The notes under the pieces are model-generated. The model searched no databases and was not told the origin of the DNA. It was given only the letters and a program-made list of their open reading frames with translations. A program made the position numbers and the translations under genes. A DNA stretch of 64,000 bases, taken from the NCBI GenBank assembly GCA_934464775.1, contig CAKSKG010000002.1:120194-184193 (forward strand). Reading direction: 5' to 3'. Positions within the stretch are counted from its first letter, which is position 1. Every line of letters starts with the position of its first letter. Positions 7,957 to 18,379 of the stretch are shown here, piece by piece. The stretch comes from an uncultured Oscillospiraceae bacterium. GTDB taxonomy: Bacteria > Bacillota > Clostridia > Oscillospirales > Ruminococcaceae.

Positions 7957-9144
7957 ATGGGAAAGATCGGAAGATTCGGTGACTTCGGCGGACAGTACGT
8001 TCCCGAAACCGTTATGAACGCTGTTCATGAGCTTGAAGAAGCATACAGCAAATATAAGGACGACCCTCAGTTCAAGGCGGAGCTTGCAGAGCTTTACCGT
8101 GACTATGCCAACCGTCCCTCTCCCCTTTACTATGCGGAGAAAATGACAAAGGATCTGGGCGGCTGCAAGATCTATCTTAAAAGAGAGGATCTGAACCACA
8201 CAGGCTCACATAAGATCAACAACGTTCTCGGTCAGCTGCTGCTGGCTAAGAAAATGGGCAAGAAGAGGATCATCGCCGAAACAGGCGCAGGTCAGCACGG
8301 AGTTGCAACAGCAACCGTTTGTGCGCTCATGGGCATGGAATGCTGCGTATACATGGGCAGCACGGACGCCGAAAGACAGTCCCTGAACGTATACAGAATG
8401 AAGCTTCTCGGCTCCGACGTTGTATCCGTTGACAGCGGTACAAGCACACTTAAAGACGCTATCAACGAGGCTTTCCGTGACTGGGCTTCCAACGTTGAAA
8501 ATACATATTACTGCATAGGCTCCGTAATGGGACCTGCTCCCTATCCCCAGATGGTGCGTGACTTCCAGAAGATAATCAGCGAAGAAATGCGTGCGCAGAT
8601 CATGGAAAAGGCAGGCAAGCTCCCCGATTGTGTTGTTGCCTGCGTAGGCGGCGGCTCAAATGCAATGGGCGCTTTCTATGACTTTATCCCCGACAAGTCG
8701 GTTCGCCTTGTGGGTGCGGAAGCAGGCGGACTCGGCGCAGATACCGACAAGACCGCGGCTACTCTCACAAAGGGTTCAACGGGTATCTTCCACGGCATGA
8801 AGTCCATTTTCTTACAGGATAATTTCGGACAGATTGCTCCCGTATATTCCATTTCCGCAGGTCTTGACTATCCCGGAATAGGCCCCGAGCACGCAAATCT
8901 CTGGAAAACAGGCCGTGCCGATTATGTCAGCATTACAGACGAAGAGGCTGTATGCGCATTTGAATATCTTTCCAAAACAGAGGGAATCATTCCCGCTATC
9001 GAATCGGCACACGCAGTTGCCGCCGCTCTGAAGATCGCACCCACAATGGGCAAGGATCAGGTAATGGTAATAAATATCTCGGGCAGAGGCGACAAGGACG
9101 TATATGCCATTGCAAGATACCGCGGCGTTCACGTTGAGAACTGA
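7957..9144 (+). CDS. trpB: Tryptophan synthase beta chain
   Basis: PLP enzyme that condenses indole with serine. At 395 residues it is the TrpB1 (typical, TrpA-partnered) length. The PLP lysine lies in TGSHKINNVLGQ, the active-site glutamate in AETGAGQHG and the PLP phosphate loop in CVGGGSNAMG. A GAGGT site precedes the ATG. It works as an alpha2-beta2 complex with TrpA, encoded eight to seventeen bases downstream. Confidence 0.97.
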   Translation: MGKIGRFGDFGGQYVPETVMNAVHELEEAYSKYKDDPQFKAELAELYRDYANRPSPLYYAEKMTKDLGGCKIYLKREDLNHTGSHKINNVLGQLLLAKKMGKKRIIAETGAGQHGVATATVCALMGMECCVYMGSTDAERQSLNVYRMKLLGSDVVSVDSGTSTLKDAINEAFRDWASNVENTYYCIGSVMGPAPYPQMVRDFQKIISEEMRAQIMEKAGKLPDCVVACVGGGSNAMGAFYDFIPDKSVRLVGAEAGGLGADTDKTAATLTKGSTGIFHGMKSIFLQDNFGQIAPVYSISAGLDYPGIGPEHANLWKTGRADYVSITDEEAVCAFEYLSKTEGIIPAIESAHAVAAALKIAPTMGKDQVMVINISGRGDKDVYAIARYRGVHVEN

Positions 9145-9161
9145 GAAAGGAAATGTATAAA

Positions 9162-9944
9162 ATGAACAGAATAGACAAGTGCTTTGAAGAGCTTAAAGCA
9201 GCAGGCAAAAAGGCTCTTATCACATTTATAACAGCAGGCGACCCCGATCTTGAAACAACCGAAAAGCTTGTGCTTGAAATGTATGACAAGGGTGCGGATA
9301 TTATCGAGCTGGGCGTTCCCTTTTCCGACCCCGTAGCCGAGGGCGTGACTATCCAGAAAGCGTCTCTCCGTTCGCTTTCAGGCGGAACTAACCTTACAAA
9401 GATATTTGATACCGTAAAGAATATCCGCTCCAAGACGGACAAGCCCCTGCTTCTGATGATGTATGTCAATACGATATTCGTTTACGGCACCGAAAAGTTC
9501 TTTTCACAGTGCGCCGAATACGGCATCGACGGAGTTATCGTTCCCGATATGCCCTATGAGGAGCGTGACGAGGTTCAGGGCTATGCGGACAAGTACGGAA
9601 TTATCAATATAAATCTGGTAGCTCCCACATCTCACGGCAGAATAAAGGAGATCGCCGAGCACAGCACAGGCTTCCTTTACTGCGTATCCTCCACAGGCGT
9701 TACAGGCACACGCAGCAGCTTCAATACAAACTTTGACGAGTTCTTCGGAACTATCAAAAAGTACGCAAAGTGCCCCTGCGCAGTGGGCTTCGGCATATCC
9801 AATCCCGAGCAGGCCGCAAAAATGGCTTCCTACTGCGACGGAGTTATCGTAGGCTCTGCCGTTGTAAAGGTAGTTGAAAAGTACGGAAAGGATTCCGTAA
9901 CCGAAGTGGGCAAATTTGTTCACTCCCTCAAGGCTGCTATCTGA
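9162..9944 (+). CDS. trpA: Tryptophan synthase alpha chain
   Basis: Cleaves indole-3-glycerol phosphate and channels indole to TrpB. It has 260 residues; the catalytic glutamate is in IIELGVPFSDP and the aspartate in GVIVPDMPYEE, and phosphate binding is at GFGISNPEQA. ATG 9162 is preferred over 9153 because GAAAGGA then lies ten bases upstream rather than two. It is the last gene of the operon and is followed by a strong terminator. Confidence 0.95.
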   Translation: MNRIDKCFEELKAAGKKALITFITAGDPDLETTEKLVLEMYDKGADIIELGVPFSDPVAEGVTIQKASLRSLSGGTNLTKIFDTVKNIRSKTDKPLLLMMYVNTIFVYGTEKFFSQCAEYGIDGVIVPDMPYEERDEVQGYADKYGIININLVAPTSHGRIKEIAEHSTGFLYCVSSTGVTGTRSSFNTNFDEFFGTIKKYAKCPCAVGFGISNPEQAAKMASYCDGVIVGSAVVKVVEKYGKDSVTEVGKFVHSLKAAI

Positions 9945-9962
9945 CAATTATTATGATATGAG

Positions 9963-10000
9963 AAAACCGTCGGCAATTCCCGTTGCCGACGGTTTTAATT
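9963..10000 (+). terminator. Terminator of the trp operon
   Basis: AAAACCGTCGGCAA (9963-9976), a six-base loop and TTGCCGACGGTTTT (9983-9996): a 14-bp perfect stem ending in a T run. It closes the seven-gene trp operon. Confidence 0.9.
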
Positions 10001-10052
10001 GTATTTTTATAACATCGTATCAATAAAATGTCAACATATGACAAATAATACA

Positions 10053-10061
10053 TGATATAAT
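10053..10061 (+). promoter_or_regulatory. Extended -10 promoter element
   Basis: TGATATAAT, an extended -10 element without a clear -35, about 33 bases before the next gene. Confidence 0.4.
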
Positions 10062-10094
10062 ATCAGTTGAAAAACCACGGTAAAGGAGCATAAC

Positions 10095-11702
10095 ATGGAA
10101 AGACCAATATTAAAAAACAAAATTTTTCTTTATCTGACGGAATTTTTCTCTGGAATGTCCGTTATGGCTGTGGAGCTGGGCGCAAGCCGACTGCTTGCAC
10201 CGTATTTCAGCTCATCGCAGATAGTCTGGACAATAATAATCGGAACTATCATGATAGCAATGGCTCTGGGAAATATTTTCGGCGGAAGATCTGCCGATAA
10301 GGACCCCAACCCCGACAAGCTCTACGGCAGAATAATAATCGCCGCAATATGGACAGCTCTTATCCCCGTGCTGGGAAAATACGTGATACTGGGAATATCC
10401 GCTCTGCTGATATTCACCGTCAGCAGCCATTTTCTGATAATCGCCGCATTCTGCGCCTGCATGGTGATATTCGTTTTTCCGCTTTTTCTGCTGGGAACGG
10501 TAACTCCCTGCCTTGTAAAATATTCCGTGGATTCCCTTGACGACAACGGCAAGACCGTGGGCTTTCTCAATGCATCAAATACGATAGGAAGCATCATCGG
10601 AACCTTTGTGCCAACGTTCATTTCCATTCCCGCAGTGGGCACATCGGTCACATTCCTGATATTTGCGGGAATACTTCTCACCCTTTCGGCAGTATATTTC
10701 ATCTCCTCAAAAATAAGCATGGGCAAGGTGAAAAAGCTGCCTGCGGCAATGATAATATTTATCCTCTGCTGCATATTCGGTCATGATAACAGCTTTGCGT
10801 TCTGGCAGAAGGATCTTACCTATGAGGGAGAGTCCATATACAATTACTTACAAGTATATGATGACGATAAAAAGGTAGCATTGTCCACAAACGTGCTTTT
10901 CGGCGTGCAGTCGGTCTATCCGAAGCAGGACGGACTTACGGGAATGTACTACGATTATGCCCTTGCCGCACCGTTCATGGCAGGAGCCAATGAAGACGGT
11001 CTTGACATACTTATCCTTGGAATGGGCACGGGAACATACGCCGTTCAGTGCGAAAAATATTTTGACAACACAACTATCGAGGGCGTTGAGATAGACGAAA
11101 AGATAACCGATCTTTCAAAGAAATACTTTTCGTTCCCCGATGATATAAAGGTCACAACCTATGACGGCAGAGCCTATCTGAACGCCATTGACCGAAAGTA
11201 TGACATAATCATGGTGGACGCATATCAGGATATCACCATACCCTTTCAGATGTCCTCGGTGGAATTTTTCACGCTGGTAAAAGATCATCTCAGCGAAAAC
11301 GGCGTCATGGCAGTAAACATGAATATGCGCGGCAGCGGCGAGGGCAGCATCAATCAGTATCTTTCGGACACGATATCGTCCATATTCCCTGCCGTATATA
11401 CAGCCGATGTAAAAGGCTCTACCAACCGTGAGCTGTTCGCTTCAATGAACACGGATATCCTTGATGTTTTCAGTAAAAATGTTTCCCTTGAAGAAAATTC
11501 CGAGCTTTCCGCAATGATGGAGCAGGTCGCTTCAAGAATGATCCCCTATGAAAGCGGCACGAATTATATCCTTACCGATGACAAGGCTCCCGTTGAGCTT
11601 CTCGGAATGAGAGTTATCGACGATATGATAGCCAATGAGATAAGCTATTACAAGGATATTTTCGAGAAAGACGGACTTCAGGGTCTGCTGAACAGCATAT
11701 AA
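10095..11702 (+). CDS. Membrane-fused spermidine-synthase-like protein
   Basis: A 535-residue protein with an N-terminal half of about seven membrane segments (residues 10-220) and a C-terminal Rossmann methyltransferase-fold domain of the spermidine-synthase type. The cofactor loop is LILGMGTGTYA, followed by the acidic GVEIDE and MVDAYQD. This matches the fused MFS/spermidine synthase family, whose substrate is mostly unknown; aminopropyl transfer is not proven. The active-site aspartate region (VDAYQD) is kept. It has a good AAAGGAG site and is a single gene between two terminators. Confidence 0.8.
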   Translation: MERPILKNKIFLYLTEFFSGMSVMAVELGASRLLAPYFSSSQIVWTIIIGTIMIAMALGNIFGGRSADKDPNPDKLYGRIIIAAIWTALIPVLGKYVILGISALLIFTVSSHFLIIAAFCACMVIFVFPLFLLGTVTPCLVKYSVDSLDDNGKTVGFLNASNTIGSIIGTFVPTFISIPAVGTSVTFLIFAGILLTLSAVYFISSKISMGKVKKLPAAMIIFILCCIFGHDNSFAFWQKDLTYEGESIYNYLQVYDDDKKVALSTNVLFGVQSVYPKQDGLTGMYYDYALAAPFMAGANEDGLDILILGMGTGTYAVQCEKYFDNTTIEGVEIDEKITDLSKKYFSFPDDIKVTTYDGRAYLNAIDRKYDIIMVDAYQDITIPFQMSSVEFFTLVKDHLSENGVMAVNMNMRGSGEGSINQYLSDTISSIFPAVYTADVKGSTNRELFASMNTDILDVFSKNVSLEENSELSAMMEQVASRMIPYESGTNYILTDDKAPVELLGMRVIDDMIANEISYYKDIFEKDGLQGLLNSI

Positions 11703-11724
11703 AATGTCATAAAAAAATAAAACG

Positions 11725-11768
11725 AAAACCGTCTGCTTTCCGATCACAGAAAGCAGACGGTTTATTTT
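11725..11768. terminator. Bidirectional terminator
   Basis: AAAACCGTCTGCTTTC (11725-11740) pairs with GAAAGCAGACGGTTT (11749-11763); T-rich on both exits. It separates the spermidine-synthase-like gene from the convergent gltD. Confidence 0.85.
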
Positions 11769-11782
11769 TATCACTAATAATT

Positions 11783-13276
11783 TTATCTTAATGTAGTATA
11801 TCCCATAAGGTATTCGTCAACAGCCTTTGCAGCCTCGCGTCCCTCTCTGATAGCCCATACTACCAGCGACTGACCTCTGTGCATATCGCCTGCCGTGAAT
11901 ACATTTTCAACGTTGGTCTGATAGCTGTCGGCATTGGCTGTCGCAACATTTGTGCGCTCGTTGAGCTTTACGCCGAAAGCGTCCGTGATGTATGATTCCG
12001 TGCCGAGGAAGCCTGCTGCGATAAGCACCAGATCGGCAGGAATGATCTTCTCGCTGTTGGGAACGATCTCCATTTTAACACGGCCTGTCTGGAGATCCTT
12101 TACGGGTGTCAGCTGGATAGTTTCTATCGCACGTACATGACCCGTATCGTCCTTCAGGAACTGCTTTACGGTCGTCTGATAAAGTCTGGGGTCAATGCCG
12201 AATACGGCGATAGCCTCTTCCTGACCGTAATCCGTCTTGTTGACTCTGGGCCATTCGGGCCATGGATTGTTCTCCGCACGCTTGTCGGGAAGCTTGGGCA
12301 TCATCTCAAGCTGTACCACCGACTTGCAGCCGTGACGGATAGCTGTTCCGACGCAGTCATTTCCTGTGTCGCCGCCGCCGATAACAACAACGTGCTTGTA
12401 CTTTGCACTGATATAATATCCGTCCGAAAGATTGGAGTTGATAAGGCTCTTTGTAGTTTCTTTCAGGAAATCCACCGCAAAGAATATTCCCTTTGCGTCT
12501 CTGCCGGGAGCCTTGATGTCACGGGGAGTTCCCGATCCGCAGCAGAGAACCACTGCATCATAGCGCTTTTTCAGCTCGTCTGCGGAAATATCCTTTCCGA
12601 CGTTTACGTTTGTGCGGAACTCAACGCCCTCTTGCTCCATGAGCTTTATGCGGCGGTCGATGACCGACTTTTCCAGCTTCATGTTGGGAATGCCGTACAT
12701 AAGCAGTCCGCCGACTCTGTCCTCACGCTCGAATACAGTTACGCTGTGACCTCTTCTGTTAAGGCGCTGTGCCACTGCAAGACCCGCAGGGCCAGAGCCT
12801 ACAACAGCTACCCTCTTGTTTGTTCTTACCGAGGGAGCCTTGGGCTTCATCATGCCGTTGGCATATGCGTATTCGATAATGGAATATTCGTTTTCCTTAA
12901 CGGTAACAGGGTCGCCGTAAAGTCCGCAGGTGCAGGCTTTTTCGCAGAGAGCGGGGCATACCCTCGATGTAAATTCGGGGAAGCTGTTTGTAAGCATGAG
13001 ACGCTCCACCGCTCCCGGCATACTGTCCGTATAGATAAGATCGTTCCACTCGGGGCAGAGATTGTTCAGCGGACAGCCCGATACCATTCCGTTGTGAAGG
13101 GGCTTGCCGTACTGGCAGAACGGAACTCCGCAGTCCATGCAGCGTGCAGCCTGCTTTTTTCTCTCCTCCATGTCAAGAGGAGTATGGAACTCACGGTATG
13201 TCTTTATGCGCTGAAGAGGATCCTGACCCTCGTTTTCAACTCTGTTGTATTCAAGAAATCCTGTTGCTTTTCCCAT
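11783..13276 (-). CDS. gltD: Glutamate synthase (NADPH) small subunit
   Basis: Takes electrons from NADPH through FAD and two [4Fe-4S] clusters to the large subunit. It has 497 residues. The N-terminal cysteine motifs (CMDCGVPFC, CPLNNLCPEW, CPALCEKACTCGL) bind the clusters; FAD binds at VVGSGPAGLAVAQ and NADPH at VIGGGDTGNDC, with a C-terminal FAD contact at TAGDMHRGQSLVVWA. GGAGG precedes ATG 13276. It follows gltB by 33 bases in one operon. Confidence 0.95.
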   Translation of the reverse strand: MGKATGFLEYNRVENEGQDPLQRIKTYREFHTPLDMEERKKQAARCMDCGVPFCQYGKPLHNGMVSGCPLNNLCPEWNDLIYTDSMPGAVERLMLTNSFPEFTSRVCPALCEKACTCGLYGDPVTVKENEYSIIEYAYANGMMKPKAPSVRTNKRVAVVGSGPAGLAVAQRLNRRGHSVTVFEREDRVGGLLMYGIPNMKLEKSVIDRRIKLMEQEGVEFRTNVNVGKDISADELKKRYDAVVLCCGSGTPRDIKAPGRDAKGIFFAVDFLKETTKSLINSNLSDGYYISAKYKHVVVIGGGDTGNDCVGTAIRHGCKSVVQLEMMPKLPDKRAENNPWPEWPRVNKTDYGQEEAIAVFGIDPRLYQTTVKQFLKDDTGHVRAIETIQLTPVKDLQTGRVKMEIVPNSEKIIPADLVLIAAGFLGTESYITDAFGVKLNERTNVATANADSYQTNVENVFTAGDMHRGQSLVVWAIREGREAAKAVDEYLMGYTTLR

Positions 13277-13309
13277 TGTAGTATCCTCCGATATATATTA
13301 CTCACTTAC

Positions 13310-16300
13310 TCACTTTTTCGTATTTGCGTAGAAAGCAGATATCTTTGCGTCCTCTTCGCTCATGCCCTCGGCACGGAACTTCTTGATGCTGTTCATCATG
13401 TTTGCATAATCGTGAGGAATGATCTTCTTGAACTTGGGAAGGAATTCATCGAAATTATCAAGTATCTCACGGCCTCTTACGGAGTGAGTTGCCTCGGTAT
13501 GCTCCTCGATAAGACCTTTAAGCTCGGCAATGTCCTCGGGGTCCGTGACCTTGCTGAAGCCTACGAGAGCCTTGTTCAGCTTTGTGTAAAGATCGAAGTC
13601 CTCGTCCAGAACATAAGCGATGCCGCCGCTCATGCCTGCCGCAAAGTTCTTGCTTGTTTTTCCGAGGATAACGGCACGTCCGCCTGTCATATATTCGCAG
13701 CCGTGATCGCCAACGCCCTCAACTACAACGGTAGCGCCCGAGTTTCTTACGCAGAAGCGCTCGCCCGCAACACCTGCAATGAATGCCTTGCCGCTTGTTG
13801 CGCCGAAGAGAGCAACGTTGCCGATGATGATGTTTTCATCTGCCTTGTAAAGTGCGTCCTCGGGAGAATAAACGATAAGCTTTCCGCCCGAAAGACCCTT
13901 TCCGAAGTAGTCGTTGCTGTCGCCCTCCAGCTCAAGGGTAAGTCCCTTGGGGATAAATGCGCCGAAGCTCTGACCGCCCGAACCGTGGCACTTGATAACA
14001 TATGTATCATCGTCCAGCGTGTTGTAATACTTCTTTGTGATCTCCGCACCGAACAGTGTTCCCAGTGTACGGTTGAGATTGCTTACCTCCAGCTCGATAG
14101 TCTTGGGAGTCTTTGTATCAAGAGCCTCCTGCATCTCGGGAATAATAGTTGTTTCGTCGATAGTCTTGTCAAGCTTGAAGTCATATACGTCCTCGGGACG
14201 GAAATGAACTCTGCTGTCCTCGACGGAAGCGCCGAGAATTGCGGACATATCTATCTTTGCAGCCTTGCTGCCCTCGGGGAACTGCTTCTTTACCAGCAGA
14301 TCGGAGCGTCCGATAAGCTCATCAACAGTTCTGATGCCCAGCTTTGCCATATATTCACGCATTTCCTCTGCGATGAATCTCATGAAGTTAACGATATATT
14401 CGGGCTTGCCTCTGAAACGCTTTCTAAGCTCGGGATTCTGAGTTGCAACGCCTACGGGGCAGGTGTCAAGGTTGCACACTCTCATCATTACGCAGCCCAT
14501 TGTTACCAGCGGAGCGGTTGCAAAGCCGTATTCCTCCGCACCCAGCATAGCTGCGATAACAACGTCACGGCCTGTCATCATCTTGCCGTCTGTTTCGATA
14601 ACTACCTTTGAACGGAGTCCGTTCATGATAAGCGTCTGATGTGTTTCCGCAAGACCCAGCTCCCAAGGAAGACCTGCATTGTGGATAGAGCTTCCGGGTG
14701 CTGCGCCTGTACCGCCGTCATAGCCCGAGATAAGCACAACGCCTGCGCCTGCCTTTGCAACGCCTGCCGCGATAGTGCCGACGCCGACCTCGGAAACCAG
14801 CTTAACGGATATTCTTGCATCCTTGTTTGCGTTTTTCAGGTCATAGATGAGCTGTGCAAGGTCCTCGATGGAATAAATATCATGATGAGGCGGAGGAGAG
14901 ATAAGAGCAACGCCGGGAGTGGAGTGTCTTGTCTTTGCGATCCAGGGATATACCTTCTTTGCGGGAAGATGTCCGCCCTCACCGGGCTTTGCGCCCTGCG
15001 CCATTTTTATCTGGATCTCCTTTGCGGAGGTAAGATACTTTGATGTAACACCGAAGCGTCCCGATGCTACCTGCTTGATAGCGGAGCATTTGTCCTCGGC
15101 AGTTCCCTCGGTGACGATTCTTTCAAGATCCTCGCCGCCCTCACCGCTGTTGGACTTGCCGCCGATGCGGTTCATTGCGATAGCCATGCACTCATGTGCT
15201 TCCTGCGAAATGGAACCGTAGGACATAGCGCCTGTCTTGAAGCGGTGCATAATGCTCTCTGCGCTCTCGACCTCATCTAACGGAATGCCGCCGTCCTTTG
15301 CGAATTTGAATCCCAGAGTGCTTCTGAGAGTAAGATTCTTTGTTTCGCTGTTGAGGCTGTCGGAATATTTCTTGAAGAGACTGTAATCATTGTTCCATGC
15401 TGCCTGCTGGAGCAGATGAATCGTCTCGGGATTGTACATATGCTCTTCCTTGCCGCTTCTTGCCTTGTGGCTTCCAACGCTTTCGATAGCGTCGTTTACG
15501 GTAAGATCGTGGGGATCGAATGCGGCATCATGGAGCTTTCTTGTTCTCTCTGCGATATCGTTGAGATCAATTCCGCCCACACGGCTTACCGTATCGGGGA
15601 AGAACTCGTCGCAAAGCTCTCTGCTGATTCCGAGAGCCTCGAATATCTTTGAACCCTGATAGGACTGGATAGTTGAGATACCCATTTTTGAAGCTATTTT
15701 GACGATGCCGTCAACAACAGCCTTTACATATGCATTGACAGCCTCTGTATGCTCCTTGTCGATAGCACGGCTGTTTGTAAGATCATAGAGAGTATCCATT
15801 GCAAGATAAGGATTGACCGCACTTGCGCCGAAGCCCAGCAGTGTTGCGAAGTGATGAACTTCGGTAGGCTCTGCCGTTTCAACGATTATTGAGATAGCCG
15901 TGTTCTTTCTTGTTCTTACAAGATATGTTTCAAGGGCAGCTACCGCCAGCAGTGACGGGATAGCGATGTGATCCTTGTCAACGCCTCTGTCGGAGAGGAT
16001 AAGGATAGTTGCGCCGTTGTCATGAGCCTTGTCAGCCTGTACGTAAAGATTCTCGATTGCCTGACGGAGAGTTGTTGTGTTCTTGTCATAAAGCATGGAG
16101 ATATCGGCTGTTTTAAGGCACTCGATATTCGATGAACGGATCTTCAGCAGGTCAAGGTTGGTAAGGATAGGATTCTTTACCTGGAGGACCATGCAGTTGT
16201 TTTCATCTTCAACAAGGATATTTCCCGCTGTGCCGAGGTAAACCGTTGTATCTGTGATAACGGATTCTCTGATAGCGTCGATAGGCGGATTCGTTACCTG

Positions 16301-17878
16301 TGCGAAAAGCTGCTTGAAGTAATCGAACAGCGGAGGATTCGTGTTTGAAAGCGGAGGGATAGGAGTATCAACGCCCATTGCGGAGGTAGGCTCAGCAGCA
16401 TTCAGCGCCATGGGTATCATAGTGTTTCTGATAGACTCGTATGTATATCCGAAAGCGTGCTGCAAACGCTCAAGCTCCTCGCCCGTATAGCGGACAGGCT
16501 TCTTGTTGGGTATCTTGAATTCGCTGAGGGGGTGAAGATTATGGTCAAGCCATTCGCCGTAGGGCTGACGCTTGCTGTAATAATTCTTAATAGTATCGTC
16601 CTCGATAAGCTCGCCCTTGACGGTATCTATAAGCAGCATCTTTCCGGGGTGGAGACGTTCCTTCTTGATGATAGTCGATGTGGGAATATCCAGTGCGCCT
16701 ACCTCGGAGGAAAGAATAAGGGACTTGTTGCCGTTTCCGTCATCGGTTATATAATAACGTGAGGGACGCAGACCGTTTCTGTCCAGAACAGCGCCAAGCT
16801 TGTCGCCGTCGGAGAAGATAATGGAGGCAGGGCCGTCCCAAGGCTCCATCATAGTTGCATAATACTGATAGAATGCCTTTTTCTCACGGCTCATTGTCTG
16901 TGAATGCTGCCAAGGCTCGGGGATAAGAGTGATGATAGCAAGAGGAAGATCAACGCCTGCCATTGTCATAAATTCAAGAGTGTTGTCAAAGCGTGCGGAG
17001 TCGGAGCCGGTAACGTCCAGAATAGGAACGATATCCTTCATTCTGTCGTCAAGGTAAGGGCTTTTCAGGATATTTTCACGGCTGAGCATCTTATCAACAT
17101 TTCCTGTGATAGTGTTGATCTCGCCGTTGTGTACCATCATGCGGTTCGGGTGTGAACGCTGCCAGCTGGGGTTTGTGTTTGTGCTGAAACGGGAATGAAC
17201 GATTCCGATAGCTGACTTGTAATCCTCGCTGCAAAGATCCTTGTAGAACTTGCGGAGCTGGTCAACCAGAAACATTCCCTTATATACGATAGTACGGCTG
17301 GAGCAGGAACATACATAAGTGTCCTTTTCACGCTTCTCGAATACCATTCTTGCGATGTAGAGCTTGCGGTCAAAATCAAGACCCTTTGCGCAGTCATCGG
17401 GCTTTTTAACGAAAGCCTGCATGATGTTGGGCATACTTTCAAGAGCCTTTGTGCCCAGTACATCGGGGTCAACGGGAACTTTTCTCCAGCCTAAGAATTC
17501 AAGCTCTTCCTCACGGAGGACCTGCTCAAAGGAAGCCATTGCGCTTTTCAGCTTCTTTTCTGACTGAGGGAAGAAGAACATACCGATGCCGTATTCCCTG
17601 TCTCCGCCGAGAGTAATTCCACATTCAGCGGCAGCCTTGGAAAAAAAAGTGTGGGAAATCTGAAGAAGAATGCCCACACCGTCGCCTGTTTTGCCTTCGG
17701 CGTCTTTGCCGGCTCTGTGTTCAAGTGTTTCAACGATCTTGAGGGCGTTGTCCACGACCTTGTGATCCGCTGTACCGTTAAGATTTACGACAGCTCCGAT
17801 TCCGCAGTTCTCATGCTCGAACCGAGGATCGTAAAGACCGTTTTTAGCATACGGTTCCTGAACTCTGTAATTATCCAT
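13310..17878 (-). CDS. gltB: Glutamate synthase large subunit
   Basis: Makes two glutamates from glutamine and 2-oxoglutarate. The 1522 residues are full length. The class II amidotransferase domain starts after a 24-residue propeptide, with the nucleophile in ENCGIGAVV (Cys25). The central and FMN domains contain AQGAKPGEGGHLP and SGYDGGTGAAPGSS; the 3Fe-4S cysteines are in CVMMRVCNLDTCPVG; the C-terminal beta-helix carries the GXXGXXXG-like repeats. An AAAGGAG site precedes the start. With gltD it gives the cell a GOGAT route for ammonia assimilation. No domain is missing. Confidence 0.96.
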   Translation of the reverse strand: MDNYRVQEPYAKNGLYDPRFEHENCGIGAVVNLNGTADHKVVDNALKIVETLEHRAGKDAEGKTGDGVGILLQISHTFFSKAAAECGITLGGDREYGIGMFFFPQSEKKLKSAMASFEQVLREEELEFLGWRKVPVDPDVLGTKALESMPNIMQAFVKKPDDCAKGLDFDRKLYIARMVFEKREKDTYVCSCSSRTIVYKGMFLVDQLRKFYKDLCSEDYKSAIGIVHSRFSTNTNPSWQRSHPNRMMVHNGEINTITGNVDKMLSRENILKSPYLDDRMKDIVPILDVTGSDSARFDNTLEFMTMAGVDLPLAIITLIPEPWQHSQTMSREKKAFYQYYATMMEPWDGPASIIFSDGDKLGAVLDRNGLRPSRYYITDDGNGNKSLILSSEVGALDIPTSTIIKKERLHPGKMLLIDTVKGELIEDDTIKNYYSKRQPYGEWLDHNLHPLSEFKIPNKKPVRYTGEELERLQHAFGYTYESIRNTMIPMALNAAEPTSAMGVDTPIPPLSNTNPPLFDYFKQLFAQVTNPPIDAIRESVITDTTVYLGTAGNILVEDENNCMVLQVKNPILTNLDLLKIRSSNIECLKTADISMLYDKNTTTLRQAIENLYVQADKAHDNGATILILSDRGVDKDHIAIPSLLAVAALETYLVRTRKNTAISIIVETAEPTEVHHFATLLGFGASAVNPYLAMDTLYDLTNSRAIDKEHTEAVNAYVKAVVDGIVKIASKMGISTIQSYQGSKIFEALGISRELCDEFFPDTVSRVGGIDLNDIAERTRKLHDAAFDPHDLTVNDAIESVGSHKARSGKEEHMYNPETIHLLQQAAWNNDYSLFKKYSDSLNSETKNLTLRSTLGFKFAKDGGIPLDEVESAESIMHRFKTGAMSYGSISQEAHECMAIAMNRIGGKSNSGEGGEDLERIVTEGTAEDKCSAIKQVASGRFGVTSKYLTSAKEIQIKMAQGAKPGEGGHLPAKKVYPWIAKTRHSTPGVALISPPPHHDIYSIEDLAQLIYDLKNANKDARISVKLVSEVGVGTIAAGVAKAGAGVVLISGYDGGTGAAPGSSIHNAGLPWELGLAETHQTLIMNGLRSKVVIETDGKMMTGRDVVIAAMLGAEEYGFATAPLVTMGCVMMRVCNLDTCPVGVATQNPELRKRFRGKPEYIVNFMRFIAEEMREYMAKLGIRTVDELIGRSDLLVKKQFPEGSKAAKIDMSAILGASVEDSRVHFRPEDVYDFKLDKTIDETTIIPEMQEALDTKTPKTIELEVSNLNRTLGTLFGAEITKKYYNTLDDDTYVIKCHGSGGQSFGAFIPKGLTLELEGDSNDYFGKGLSGGKLIVYSPEDALYKADENIIIGNVALFGATSGKAFIAGVAGERFCVRNSGATVVVEGVGDHGCEYMTGGRAVILGKTSKNFAAGMSGGIAYVLDEDFDLYTKLNKALVGFSKVTDPEDIAELKGLIEEHTEATHSVRGREILDNFDEFLPKFKKIIPHDYANMMNSIKKFRAEGMSEEDAKISAFYANTKK

Positions 17879-17985
17879 AACAAAACTCCTTTACATTCTT
17901 CCCTGCATATATTTTCAGACGGCGTTTCATCACGTCCTTGGAATATTCCGCCGTACAAATACAGTCGTTTTTCTGATGTGTTATC

Positions 17986-18014
17986 ATTATAACAAAACGA
18001 AAGGCTCTTGTCAA
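17986..18014 (-). promoter_or_regulatory. Consensus promoter of gltBD
   Basis: Minus strand TTGACA (18009-18014), 17 bases, TATAAT (17986-17991). The leader is about 100 bases; I could not assign a known riboswitch to it. From 18015 to 18305 I see only AT-rich DNA without a gene. Confidence 0.85.
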
Positions 18015-18305
18015 TAGTTTTTGCAGGAAAATTATCATCAACTTGCAAATTTCATGAAATAATACACACTTTAACCATTATATCCCCTATATTTAGACAA
18101 AATAATGAAAAGTATCGTCGGCTAACTTTTAAATTTGCGTTTCTTGATCTTTTGTTGGCACTTATTGAAGATATATTCAATAAAATCTTCGTCAAAAGCT
18201 TTAAAATGCATGAGATATTGTATCTTCCTGCATATATCCGCCCCAAAAAGTCATCTAAAAAAATAACGGTCATGAAAACTTTTATCTCCGTTTCCCCGAA
18301 TTCCC

Positions 18306-18334
18306 TTGATTTATACACAATACCGTGATATACT
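18306..18334 (+). promoter_or_regulatory. Promoter of the rhomboid-like gene
   Basis: TTGATT (18306-18311), 17 bases, TATACT (18329-18334), about 45 bases before the start codon. Confidence 0.6.
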
Positions 18335-18379
18335 ATAATAAAAATACAGATCAAATCAACCCGAAAGGACAATAATTTC

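Noticed and set aside
12137..14611. An 824-codon open frame on the plus strand
   Set aside because: It is fully antisense to gltD and gltB, which are certain. Its product is Cys/His/Leu-rich without domains and has no ribosome site; it follows from codon bias on the other strand.
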